64,000 nucleotides of DNA from Janthinobacterium silvisoli (GTDB lineage: Bacteria; Pseudomonadota; Gammaproteobacteria; Burkholderiales; Burkholderiaceae_D): the NCBI RefSeq assembly GCF_014200725.1, contig NZ_JACHCL010000005.1, positions 124,001 through 188,000 on the forward strand, given 5' to 3'. Below the pieces are notes generated by a model, which saw only the letters and a list, made by a program, of their open reading frames with translations, did not search any database and was not told the origin of the DNA. Within the stretch, counting starts at the first letter, position 1. Each line of letters begins with the position of its first letter. Positions 1-7,406 of this stretch are shown piece after piece. The translations under genes were made by a program, and so were the position numbers.

Positions 1-759
1 GGCGGCCAGCGCCACCCGCGCCGCTTCCAGCGCGGCGCGCGCCTGCGAACGGTAGCTGGCGCCATGCGCGCCAGTGCCGTCCTGTTCAGTGTCCCGTTCC
101 AGATAGCGCGCATTGTCGCGCGCGATACCGGCCAGCCGTGAATAGGCAGCGGCCACGGCGCGCCGGGCCGGCACAAACGGATGGATGCGCCAGACGGTAA
201 AACTGAGTACGGTAGCAAACACGCATCCAAACAGATACAGGCCCAGGAATGGCGCGCTTTGCGTCAAGGAATGCAGCGGGTGGGTGACCATCACCACGCA
301 GGCGGTGGCCGCCAGGATAGACACTTGCGCCGTGGCCGCGCCCCAGATGCGGGCCAGCGCGCCAGCCCAGGAAAACAGCAGTACGGCGATGGCCGCCATC
401 AGCAGGCCATGGCCGGCCGCCAGCGCAGCCAGTCCGCCCACCACGGTCGATAGCAAGCCGAATCCCAGCATCGACACGAAACGCATGCGCCGCGTGCCGG
501 CCGCGTCGGCCAGGCAAGTCCAGAAGGCGCCGATGGCGGCCCAGGCAAAATCGGGGTGGTTCAGTAGCAGCCCCAGCAGCAACACGGCGCTGGCGGCGCA
601 CGCGGCGCGCAAGCCTTCGGACAGATTGGTTTCGTCGATGGCCAGGGTCACCATCCACAGGGGACGGCGCTGTGCCAGTTTGTCGCTCAATACATGCAGC
701 GCCGTCACAAGCCGGCTAGTCGAGGTGCGCGCGCGGCGATGGAGTTTCCTGAGTCGCAA
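1..759 (-). CDS. FUSC-family inner-membrane protein, partial (C-terminus outside window)
   Basis: An open frame runs on the minus strand from a TTG at 757-759 through the window edge without a stop (253 codons seen). The translation has hydrophobic, Ala/Leu-rich helices around residues 50-190, including PDFAWAAIGAFWTCLADAAG, followed by a cytoplasmic Arg/Ala-rich stretch. This matches the N-terminal membrane half of FUSC proteins (fusaric acid or aromatic acid efflux, YccS/AaeB-like). An in-frame stop lies at 772-774, so the start is the TTG, the GTG around residue 18, or an internal ATG at the residue-36 WMVTLAIDET region; no strong ribosome-binding site decides. It lies downstream of dxs behind a terminator. 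Substrate unknown. Confidence 0.75.
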   Translation of the reverse strand, partial: MRLRKLHRRARTSTSRLVTALHVLSDKLAQRRPLWMVTLAIDETNLSEGLRAACAASAVLLLGLLLNHPDFAWAAIGAFWTCLADAAGTRRMRFVSMLGFGLLSTVVGGLAALAAGHGLLMAAIAVLLFSWAGALARIWGAATAQVSILAATACVVMVTHPLHSLTQSAPFLGLYLFGCVFATVLSFTVWRIHPFVPARRAVAAAYSRLAGIARDNARYLERDTEQDGTGAHGASYRSQARAALEAARVALAA

Positions 760-846
760 GGTCAGCTTCGTTTAGGATGAAAACAGGATCGTATCATTGC
801 CGCGACACAAAATGTTGCAGTGCAGCGTAAACGTGGAGCCGATGCG

Positions 847-874
847 AAAAAAAAGCGACACCGCAGTGCCGCTT
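847..874 (-). terminator. Rho-independent terminator of the xseB-ispA-dxs operon
   Basis: On the minus strand an 8-bp stem (one G-T pair) with a CGCA loop is followed by a run of eight T. It begins 9 bases after the dxs stop codon. Confidence 0.85.
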
Positions 875-882
875 CCGTTTGA

Positions 883-2751
883 TCAGCTGACCACCGCCAG
901 CCGTGGCGCCGTGTCGCCAAAGCGCTGGGTAATCGATGCCGCGATACCCGCGCCATCGAGGCCCACGCTTTTCAGCAATTGCACAGGGTCGCCATGGTCG
1001 ATGAACTGGTCGGGCAAGCCCAGCATCAGGACAGGCTTGACGATGCCTTCCGCCGCCAGCGCTTCGGCCACGGCCGAACCGGCGCCGCCCATGATGCAGC
1101 CCTCTTCCACCGTCACCAGGTAATCATGCTCGGCGGCCAGTTGTTTCACCAGCGCTACATCGAGCGGCTTGACGAAACGCATGTTGGCTACCGTGGCGTC
1201 GAGTTGCTCGCCCGCTGCCACACCAGGCGCCACCATCGAGCCGAAGGCCAGGATGGCGATGCGCTTGCCTTGGCGCTTGAGCTCGCCCTTGCCGATTTCT
1301 ATACTCGTCAACTCAGGCACGATGGCTGCGCCAGCACCGGCGCCGCGCGGGTAGCGGATCGCTGCCGGGCCCGGATAGTGGTAGCCCGTGGTCAGCATCT
1401 GGCGGCATTCGTTTTCGTCTGACGCAGCCATGATGACCATGTTTGGAATGCAGCGCAGGAAGGCCATGTCGTAGTTACCGGCGTGCGTGGCGCCGTCCGC
1501 GCCCACCAGGCCGGCCCGGTCCAGCGCAAACGTCACGTCCAGGTTTTGCAGCGCCACGTCGTGGATCAGCTGATCGTAGGCGCGCTGCAAAAAGGTCGAG
1601 TAAATGGCGACCACCGGCTTCAAGCCTTCGCAAGCGAGGCCTGCCCCGAAGGTCACCGCGTGCTGCTCGGCGATACCGACGTCAAAGTAGCGGGCCGGGT
1701 ATTGCTGCTCGAACTTGACCATGCCCGAACCCTCGCGCATGGCCGGCGTGATGCCGACCAGGCGTTTATCGTGCGCCGCCATGTCGCACAGCCAGTTGCC
1801 GAACACTTCGGTGTAGGTCATCTTGGCCGGCGCCGTGGCCGGTTTGATACCCTCGGCCGGATTGAACTTGCCGGTGCCGTGGTACAGGATCGGTTCCGCC
1901 TCGGCCAGCTTGTAGCCTTGGCCTTTTTTAGTGACCACGTGCAGGAATTGCGGACCTTTCAGCTGCTTGATGTTTTGCAGGGTCGGGATCAGCGAATCGA
2001 GGTCGTGGCCATCGATAGGGCCAATATAGTTAAAACCGAACTCTTCGAACATGGTGGCAGGCACCACCATGCCCTTGGCGTGTTCTTCAAAGCGTTTCGC
2101 CAGTTCCAGCACAGGGCCGGGCAGCACGGACTTGCCGACGTTTTTCGCGGCCGCATAGAACTGGCCCGACATCAGCCGTGCCAGATGGCGGTTCAGCGCG
2201 CCCACGGGCGGCGAAATCGACATATCGTTATCGTTCAGGATCACCAGCAGGTTGATGTCTTCCTGCACGCCCGCATTGTTCATCGCTTCGAACGCCATGC
2301 CGGCCGTCATCGAACCATCGCCGATCACGGCAATCGCGTGCAGCGGATCGCCCTTGATCTTGGCTGCTTGCGCCATGCCCAGGGCCGCCGAGATCGACGT
2401 CGAGGAATGCGCCGTGCCGAAGGTGTCGTACTCGCTTTCATCGCGTTTCGGGAAACCCGAAATGCCGTCGCGCTGGCGCAGGGTATGCATGCGGTCGCGG
2501 CGGCCCGTCAAAATCTTGTGCGAATAGGTCTGGTGGCCCACATCCCACACGATGCGGTCGTGCGGCGTATTGAATACGTAATGCAGGGCGACAGTCAGCT
2601 CGACCGTTCCGAGGTTGGACGACAGATGGCCGCCCGTCTTGGACACGGAATCGAGCAGGAAACTGCGCAATTCCTGCGCCAGCGGCGTCAGTTGCGAACG
2701 CGCAAGCTTACGCACTTGCGCCGGTTCATTGATGGTTTCTAACAGTTTCAT
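883..2751 (-). CDS. dxs: 1-deoxy-D-xylulose-5-phosphate synthase
   Basis: Condenses pyruvate and glyceraldehyde 3-phosphate to DXP, the first step of the MEP isoprenoid route; the product also feeds thiazole synthesis by ThiG encoded elsewhere in this window. The protein is 622 aa, normal for Dxs. Seen are the conserved histidines in GGHLSSNLG (H42) and [10 protein letters not shown] (H73), the thiamine-diphosphate motif GDGSMTAG (GDG 144-146) through N173 of LNDNDMSIS, and the central pyrimidine-domain segment [17 protein letters not shown]. The start directly abuts the ispA stop, so translation is probably coupled; xseB, ispA and dxs form one operon ending at the terminator at 847-874. Confidence 0.97.
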   Translation of the reverse strand: MKLLETINEPAQVRKLARSQLTPLAQELRSFLLDSVSKTGGHLSSNLGTVELTVALHYVFNTPHDRIVWDVGHQTYSHKILTGRRDRMHTLRQRDGISGFPKRDESEYDTFGTAHSSTSISAALGMAQAAKIKGDPLHAIAVIGDGSMTAGMAFEAMNNAGVQEDINLLVILNDNDMSISPPVGALNRHLARLMSGQFYAAAKNVGKSVLPGPVLELAKRFEEHAKGMVVPATMFEEFGFNYIGPIDGHDLDSLIPTLQNIKQLKGPQFLHVVTKKGQGYKLAEAEPILYHGTGKFNPAEGIKPATAPAKMTYTEVFGNWLCDMAAHDKRLVGITPAMREGSGMVKFEQQYPARYFDVGIAEQHAVTFGAGLACEGLKPVVAIYSTFLQRAYDQLIHDVALQNLDVTFALDRAGLVGADGATHAGNYDMAFLRCIPNMVIMAASDENECRQMLTTGYHYPGPAAIRYPRGAGAGAAIVPELTSIEIGKGELKRQGKRIAILAFGSMVAPGVAAGEQLDATVANMRFVKPLDVALVKQLAAEHDYLVTVEEGCIMGGAGSAVAEALAAEGIVKPVLMLGLPDQFIDHGDPVQLLKSVGLDGAGIAASITQRFGDTAPRLAVVS

Positions 2752-3663
2752 TTATGCCTTCCGCTGCACGACCAGGTCTGCCATCTCGCGCAGGCGGCGT
2801 GCCTTGTCCCCAAATGGCGCCAGCGCCGCATGGGCGTCGCACCGCAATTGTTCTGCCAGGGCTTTCGATGGCTCCAGCCCCAGTATCGATACATAGGTCG
2901 GCTTGTTGGCCGCCGCATCCTTGCCTGCCGTCTTGCCCAGGGTGGCGGAATCGGCAGTGGCATCGAGCACGTCGTCGACCACCTGGAAAGCCAGGCCCAC
3001 GGCGCGCGCATACGCGTCCAGCGCCGCCAGTTCATCTTGCGTGACATCCTTGCCGGCCAGCGCACCGAGCACCACGGCTGCGCGCAGCAAGGCGCCGGTT
3101 TTCAACTGATGCATCTGTTCCAGCTGCTGCAAGCTCAAGGCCAGGCCCACGCTATCGAGGTCGATCGCCTGGCCACCGCACATGCCGGCGGAACCCGAGG
3201 CTTGTGCCAGCAGCCGTACCATCGCCATTTGCCGCGCCGGTGGAATCGCCGCGCCTTCGGCCAGCAGCATGAAAGCCTGCGATTGCAGCGCATCGCCTAC
3301 CAGCAGGGCCGTTGCTTCATCGTAAGCGATGTGCACGGTGGGTTTGCCACGGCGCAATGCATCGTCATCCATGCAAGGCATATCGTCATGCACCAGCGAA
3401 TACACGTGGATCATTTCCAATGCGCAAGCAGCGCGCGCCAGAGTGTCCACATCGGCGTCAAACAGTTCGCCAGCGGCGCGCACCAGCAAGGGACGCACGC
3501 GCTTGCCACCGCCCAATAGCGCATAGCGCATGGCAGCGTGCAGCTTGTGCGGCACGCTGTCCGCCGATGGTAAAAATTGATCTAACTGGCCCTCTACCTG
3601 CGACTGGGTCGCTTGCATCCAGTCGCCAAAGGTCAAACCAAAGTTATCCGGGCTGGCCGTCAT
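2752..3663 (-). CDS. ispA: Farnesyl diphosphate synthase (polyprenyl synthetase family)
   Basis: Adds isopentenyl diphosphate to DMAPP and GPP to make farnesyl diphosphate for quinone and undecaprenyl lipids. The 303-aa protein has GGGKRVRP (51-58), the first Asp-rich motif DDMPCMDDD (93-101) with the two-residue insertion typical of bacterial short-chain synthases, and the second, FQVVDDVLD, near residue 230. The start ATG overlaps the xseB stop by four bases (ATGA) and the stop touches the dxs start, giving a tightly coupled xseB-ispA-dxs operon that joins an isoprenoid precursor step with prenyl chain elongation. Confidence 0.95.
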   Translation of the reverse strand: MTASPDNFGLTFGDWMQATQSQVEGQLDQFLPSADSVPHKLHAAMRYALLGGGKRVRPLLVRAAGELFDADVDTLARAACALEMIHVYSLVHDDMPCMDDDALRRGKPTVHIAYDEATALLVGDALQSQAFMLLAEGAAIPPARQMAMVRLLAQASGSAGMCGGQAIDLDSVGLALSLQQLEQMHQLKTGALLRAAVVLGALAGKDVTQDELAALDAYARAVGLAFQVVDDVLDATADSATLGKTAGKDAAANKPTYVSILGLEPSKALAEQLRCDAHAALAPFGDKARRLREMADLVVQRKA

Positions 3664-3911
3664 TGTGCAGCCTCGCCATTATCCGTAAACGGTTTCAACA
3701 AATCGGCTTCCAGGACTTTGACCTGGGCTTCGACACCGTCGAGCTGGGCTGCGCAATACTTGACCAGTTCCGAGCCGCGCTGATAGGCCGCGACCGACGC
3801 TTCCAGCGGCAGCTGACCCGCTTCCATTTGCGTTACCAGCTGCGCCAATTCAGCCATAGCCTCTTCAAACGAGGCCGGCGGGGCGGCAGCGGCAGTTAAT
3901 TTCTTCGACAT
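3660..3911 (-). CDS. xseB: Exodeoxyribonuclease VII small subunit
   Basis: Small subunit that binds several-to-one to XseA in exonuclease VII, which degrades single-stranded DNA. The 83-aa protein carries the family signature FEEAMAELAQLVTQMEAGQL and the acidic helix ending in GSELVKYCAAQLDGVE. Its size is usual for the family. xseA is not in the window. It is the first gene of the xseB-ispA-dxs operon, an arrangement shared with many proteobacteria, and overlaps ispA by four bases. Confidence 0.93.
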   Translation of the reverse strand: MSKKLTAAAAPPASFEEAMAELAQLVTQMEAGQLPLEASVAAYQRGSELVKYCAAQLDGVEAQVKVLEADLLKPFTDNGEAAQ

Positions 3912-3985
3912 AAACTCTGTTCTCTTTGTGGCAAGCAGGGACTGATCAGTAGACGGCGTGGATGCCCGGCCAGCATGGAAGCGTT

Positions 3986-4015
3986 ATTTTAGAACAAACC
4001 ACAGTCTTAAGTGAA
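3986..4015 (-). promoter_or_regulatory. Probable sigma70 promoter of xseB-ispA-dxs
   Basis: Minus-strand TTCACT, an 18-base spacer and TAAAAT lie about 75 bases upstream of the xseB start. It is the best -35/-10 pair seen in this intergenic stretch. Confidence 0.45.
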
Positions 4016-4188
4016 AACTAAAGCGTGAATGCAGCGTGAACCACGCTCCCGTGTCACGCTAAAAAGAAGAGATAGTTTCATCTTGTGCATGGATTTTAGC
4101 GTAAGCGCCCCCACTTACAGGAAATTGGCAGCTTGCAGTACAAAAGGTGCGTATTTTCTGCAGGAAAAACATGGACAAGCTATCGGTT

Positions 4189-4220
4189 TTGGCAATCTTG
4201 ACGCCAATCCGCGCTATAAT
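4189..4220 (+). promoter_or_regulatory. Possible promoter of the Rieske oxygenase gene, within a 439-base divergent gap (3912-4350)
   Basis: A perfect TATAAT sits at 4215-4220. The TTGACG at 4198-4203 is too close (11 bases) to be its -35. A weaker TTGGCA at 4189-4194 is 20 bases away. The gap is locally AT-rich and contains no reading frame with a coding look. The remaining leader of about 120 bases before the ATG at 4351 shows nothing further that I recognise. Confidence 0.3.
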
Positions 4221-4350
4221 CTCCGGTTCTGTCCGAAATACTGTTTCAACAAATTCGAATTCAGGTCTTTGCGGTTTCTTTCTCTCTGTAGCGCTTGCCG
4301 GGGGATGACTTGGCAATCTGCTGACCGTTGTACATTTATGGGGGGTTGGG

Positions 4351-5451
4351 ATGTCCGATCTGGCTACTCACGCCAAGCTAGCGCGTTCAAACGCGCAACT
4401 TCCGGTCCACGTCTATTTTGACGAAACGCTGTTGCAGCGTGAAATGCAGCAATTATTCCAGGCCGGCCCGCGCTATGTCGGGCATGAACTGATGGTGCCC
4501 GAAACCGGTGATTTTGCGACCCTGGCGTCTGAGAACGAAGGGCGCATGCTTGTGCGCAACGCCAATGGTATCGAAGTGTTGTCCAACGTCTGCCGCCACC
4601 GGCAGGCGCTGATGTTCAATGGCCGTGGCAATGCCAACAATATCGTGTGCCCGCTGCACCGCTGGACGTATGACCTCAAGGGTGAATTGATCGGTGCGCC
4701 GCATTTCCCTGAAACGCCGTGCCTGAACCTGTCGAAAACACCGCTGCAAAGCTGGAACGGCTTGCTGTTCGAACAGAATGGCTACAACGTCATGGACAAG
4801 CTGAAACAGCTTTCCGTGTCGAAAGACCTCGATTTTTCCGGGTATCTGTTCGACCACGTGGAAATCCACGAATGCGATTACAACTGGAAAACCTTCATCG
4901 AAGTCTACCTTGAAGACTACCACGTCGAACCGTTCCACCCGGGCCTGGGCAGCTTTGTCAGCTGCGACGACCTGCGCTGGGAATTCGGCAAGGATTACAG
5001 CGTGCAAACGGTAGGCGTGCACCGAGGCTTGCAGCAGGCCGGCTCACCCGCCTATAAGAAATGGCAGGAGCAGGTGCTGAAATTCCGTGGCGGCGAACCG
5101 CCACCGTATGGCGCCATCTGGCTGACCCTGTATCCCAACATCATGGTCGAGTGGTATCCGCACGTGCTGGTCGTGTCGACCCTGTGGCCGATCGGTCCGC
5201 AAAAGACGCGCAATGTGGTGGAGTTCTATTACCCCGAGGAAATCGCCCTGTTCGAGCGCGAACTGGTCGAAGCGGAACGGGCAGCGTATATGGAAACCTG
5301 CGTCGAAGACGATGAAATCGCCCTGCGCATGGATGCCGGCCGCAAGGTGCTGATGGCGCGCGGCGTGAGCGAAGTGGGCCCTTACCAGTCGCCGATGGAG
5401 GATGGCATGCAGCATTTCCACGAGTGGTACCGCAGCAATATCGAACTGTAA
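4351..5451 (+). CDS. Rieske [2Fe-2S] aromatic ring-hydroxylating oxygenase, alpha-subunit type
   Basis: The 366-aa protein has an N-terminal Rieske domain with C81-x-H83 and C100-x2-H103 as cluster ligands. The C-terminal catalytic domain has mononuclear-iron histidines in EDYHVEPFH (H191, H196). This is the architecture of Rieske non-haem iron oxygenases such as ring hydroxylases and demethylases. No reductase, ferredoxin or beta-subunit gene lies nearby, so electrons must come from elsewhere. It is divergent from xseB-ispA-dxs; I recall the same neighbourhood in other Burkholderiales, which would suggest a conserved rather than catabolic-island role. Substrate unknown. A terminator follows. 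Confidence 0.85.
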   Translation: MSDLATHAKLARSNAQLPVHVYFDETLLQREMQQLFQAGPRYVGHELMVPETGDFATLASENEGRMLVRNANGIEVLSNVCRHRQALMFNGRGNANNIVCPLHRWTYDLKGELIGAPHFPETPCLNLSKTPLQSWNGLLFEQNGYNVMDKLKQLSVSKDLDFSGYLFDHVEIHECDYNWKTFIEVYLEDYHVEPFHPGLGSFVSCDDLRWEFGKDYSVQTVGVHRGLQQAGSPAYKKWQEQVLKFRGGEPPPYGAIWLTLYPNIMVEWYPHVLVVSTLWPIGPQKTRNVVEFYYPEEIALFERELVEAERAAYMETCVEDDEIALRMDAGRKVLMARGVSEVGPYQSPMEDGMQHFHEWYRSNIEL

Positions 5452-5457
5452 TTCTCC

Positions 5458-5483
5458 AAGGGCCGCCGTGTGCGGCCCTTTTC
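5458..5483 (+). terminator. Rho-independent terminator after the Rieske oxygenase gene
   Basis: A 9-bp GC-rich stem (AAGGGCCGC paired with GCGGCCCTT), a 5-base loop and a short T-run, 7 bases after the stop codon. Confidence 0.75.
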
Positions 5484-5506
5484 ATTGACGTCGCCAGGAT
5501 TCCCTC

Positions 5507-6433
5507 ATGCAGTCTTTATGGATGTTATTTGCCAGTTTTATGTTCGCCATCATGGGCGTGTGCGTGAAACTGGCCTCGGATATGTATTCCACCTCCGAGA
5601 TCGTCATGTATCGCGGCATCATCGGCATGACCATCATGGCGTCCACCATCTTGTACCAGGGCGGCAGCTTCAAGACCAGCATGCCGGGCCAGCATCTGTG
5701 GCGCGGCGTGGTCGGTGTAATCGCCCTGTGGTTATGGTTTTATGCGATTTCCATCTTGCCGCTGGCCACCGCCATGACCCTGAACTATATGGCGCCCATC
5801 TGGATCGCCGTGATCTTGCTGGTCGGTGGCTGGTGGAAAGGTGGCAAAGTGGCGGAATGGCCGCTGGTAGCGGCAATTGCCATGAGCTTTGTCGGCGTCA
5901 CCCTGCTGCTGCGTCCCGTGTTTGAGACAGATCAATTAGGCGGCGCCATCACGGCGCTGGTCTCGGGCATGCTGTCGGCCCTCGCCTATCTGCAGGTACG
6001 TAAACTCGGCTTGCTGGGCGAGCCTGAATACCGGGTAGTGTTTTATTTCTCCGTGGTCAATTTCTTTGCTGGCGTGATCGGCCATGTGGCCAGCGCGGGT
6101 ACCGGCCCCGTCGTCTGGCATGCGCATACCAGCGGCTTTGGCATCGGTTTATTGGCCGCCATCGGCCTGTGCGCCACCATGGCGCAAATGGCCATGACGC
6201 GCGCCTATCGCCTGGGCAAGACCCTGGTCGTGGCCAACCTGCAATACACGGGCATCATCTTTTCCAGTTTCTGGGGCGTAGTGATCTTTGGCGACCTGTT
6301 CGACTGGCATGGCTGGCTGGGCATCGCCATCATCCTGTGCTCTGGCAGCGCCGCAACCTACTACAATAGCCGTAGCCGGAACGCGCCCGCCACCTCGGCC
6401 ACGCGCACCGATCCCATCGCCAGTGAAGTCTGA
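5507..6433 (+). CDS. DMT-superfamily transporter (EamA family)
   Basis: The 308-aa protein consists of about ten hydrophobic helices in two EamA halves (roughly 5-135 and 150-285). The family signature is near the end of each half, for example NYMAPIWIAVILLVGGWW and ANLQYTGIIFSSFWGVVIFGD. Such proteins are inner-membrane exporters or permeases of amino acids and other metabolites; the substrate cannot be read from sequence. The sulfurtransferase gene starts 14 bases downstream, so the two are probably co-transcribed, separately from the Rieske gene, which ends in a terminator. Confidence 0.88.
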   Translation: MQSLWMLFASFMFAIMGVCVKLASDMYSTSEIVMYRGIIGMTIMASTILYQGGSFKTSMPGQHLWRGVVGVIALWLWFYAISILPLATAMTLNYMAPIWIAVILLVGGWWKGGKVAEWPLVAAIAMSFVGVTLLLRPVFETDQLGGAITALVSGMLSALAYLQVRKLGLLGEPEYRVVFYFSVVNFFAGVIGHVASAGTGPVVWHAHTSGFGIGLLAAIGLCATMAQMAMTRAYRLGKTLVVANLQYTGIIFSSFWGVVIFGDLFDWHGWLGIAIILCSGSAATYYNSRSRNAPATSATRTDPIASEV

Positions 6434-6447
6434 AGGAGTTTGTTGTT

Positions 6448-7305
6448 ATGTACACGACCTTGATCAGCGCCAGCGAGCTGGCCCAGCACTTGAATGACAG
6501 CCAGTGGGTCATTCTCGATTGCCGCCATGACTTGCTGAACCACAACGCCGGCAGCGATGCCTTTGCCGCCGGCCACATCCAGAACGCCCAGTTTGCCGAC
6601 ATCGACACGGCCCTGTCCGGCCAGAAGGCGGCCTTCGGGCCGCAATTCACGGGGCGCCACCCCCTGCCCGACCGCGCCACCCTGCTCGCTACCCTGCGCG
6701 CCTGGGGCATCAACGATGACACGCAAGTGATCGCTTACGACGCCCAGGGCGGCATGTTCGCGGCCCGTTTGTGGTGGCTGCTGCGCTGGATCGGCCACCC
6801 GGCAGTCGCCGTACTCGACGGCGGCCTGGCTGCCTGGCAAGCAGAAAACTTGCCCCTGGTCACGCCTGTCGCACCAGCGCGCGCAAGCGGCAATATCACC
6901 GAAAAAGCCAGCCTGACCCGCAGCGTCACCGTAAAGCAGGTGGTGGCAAACCTGGAAACCCAGGCGGCGACCGTGCTCGACGCCCGCGCACCCGACCGGT
7001 TCCGAGGGGAAAATGAAACCATCGACCCGATCGGCGGCCATATCCCCGGCGCAAAAAGCCGTTTCTTCAAGGATAACCTGCAAGCCGACGGCCGCTTCAA
7101 GAGCGCCGAAGCCTTGAAACAAGACTTCGAGGCCCTGATCGCCTCGCCAGAATCGGCCATCATGCAATGCGGCTCGGGCGTGACCGCCTGCCACAACCTG
7201 CTGGCGCTGGAACTGGCGGGCTTGCCGGGCGCCGCGCTGTATCCGGGATCGTGGAGCGAATGGTGCGCCGATCCGGCACGACCAGTGGCGACAGGAAGCG
7301 TATAA
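6448..7305 (+). CDS. sseA: 3-mercaptopyruvate/thiosulfate sulfurtransferase (tandem rhodanese, SseA type)
   Basis: The 285-aa protein has two rhodanese domains. The N-terminal one (about 5-130) has lost the catalytic cysteine; the C-terminal one has the active-site loop CGSGVTA starting at C241. A CGSGVT loop is typical of mercaptopyruvate sulfurtransferases (SseA), whereas thiosulfate-type rhodaneses more often carry CRKGVT, so mercaptopyruvate is the likelier donor. The ribosome-binding site AAGGAG precedes the ATG. It follows the EamA transporter in a two-gene unit. The conserved LDARAPDRFRGE segment with its substrate-binding Arg is present. Confidence 0.87.
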   Translation: MYTTLISASELAQHLNDSQWVILDCRHDLLNHNAGSDAFAAGHIQNAQFADIDTALSGQKAAFGPQFTGRHPLPDRATLLATLRAWGINDDTQVIAYDAQGGMFAARLWWLLRWIGHPAVAVLDGGLAAWQAENLPLVTPVAPARASGNITEKASLTRSVTVKQVVANLETQAATVLDARAPDRFRGENETIDPIGGHIPGAKSRFFKDNLQADGRFKSAEALKQDFEALIASPESAIMQCGSGVTACHNLLALELAGLPGAALYPGSWSEWCADPARPVATGSV

Positions 7306-7312
7306 CAATCAT

Positions 7313-7400
7313 TGACAGGCAGGCAGTCTGAAAAGTTTCCATATGGCACATTATTCTTATACAATAATTATTCATTTAATATAATTATTGATATAGGAAT
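7313..7400 (+). promoter_or_regulatory. AT-rich promoter/operator region of the DUF3857 gene
   Basis: A TTGACA at 7313-7318 and a strongly AT-rich stretch (about 7341-7400) stand out from the GC-rich surroundings. A perfect 9-bp inverted repeat, CAATAATTA (7362-7370) and TAATTATTG (7382-7390), has an 11-base spacer, and TATAAT lies inside its right part. It ends at a GGAATATCTTC segment just before the ATG. The exact -35/-10 pair is not clear. Confidence 0.45.
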
Positions 7401-7406
7401 ATCTTC

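Noticed and set aside
86..658. A 190-codon complete minus-strand frame at the left edge.
   Set aside because: It is a shifted frame of the FUSC gene, whose membrane helices appear clearly in the frame that runs through the window edge.
4198..4220. TTGACG and TATAAT before the Rieske gene as a consensus promoter.
   Set aside because: The spacer is only 11 bases, too short for sigma70; only the TATAAT is kept as a weak candidate.
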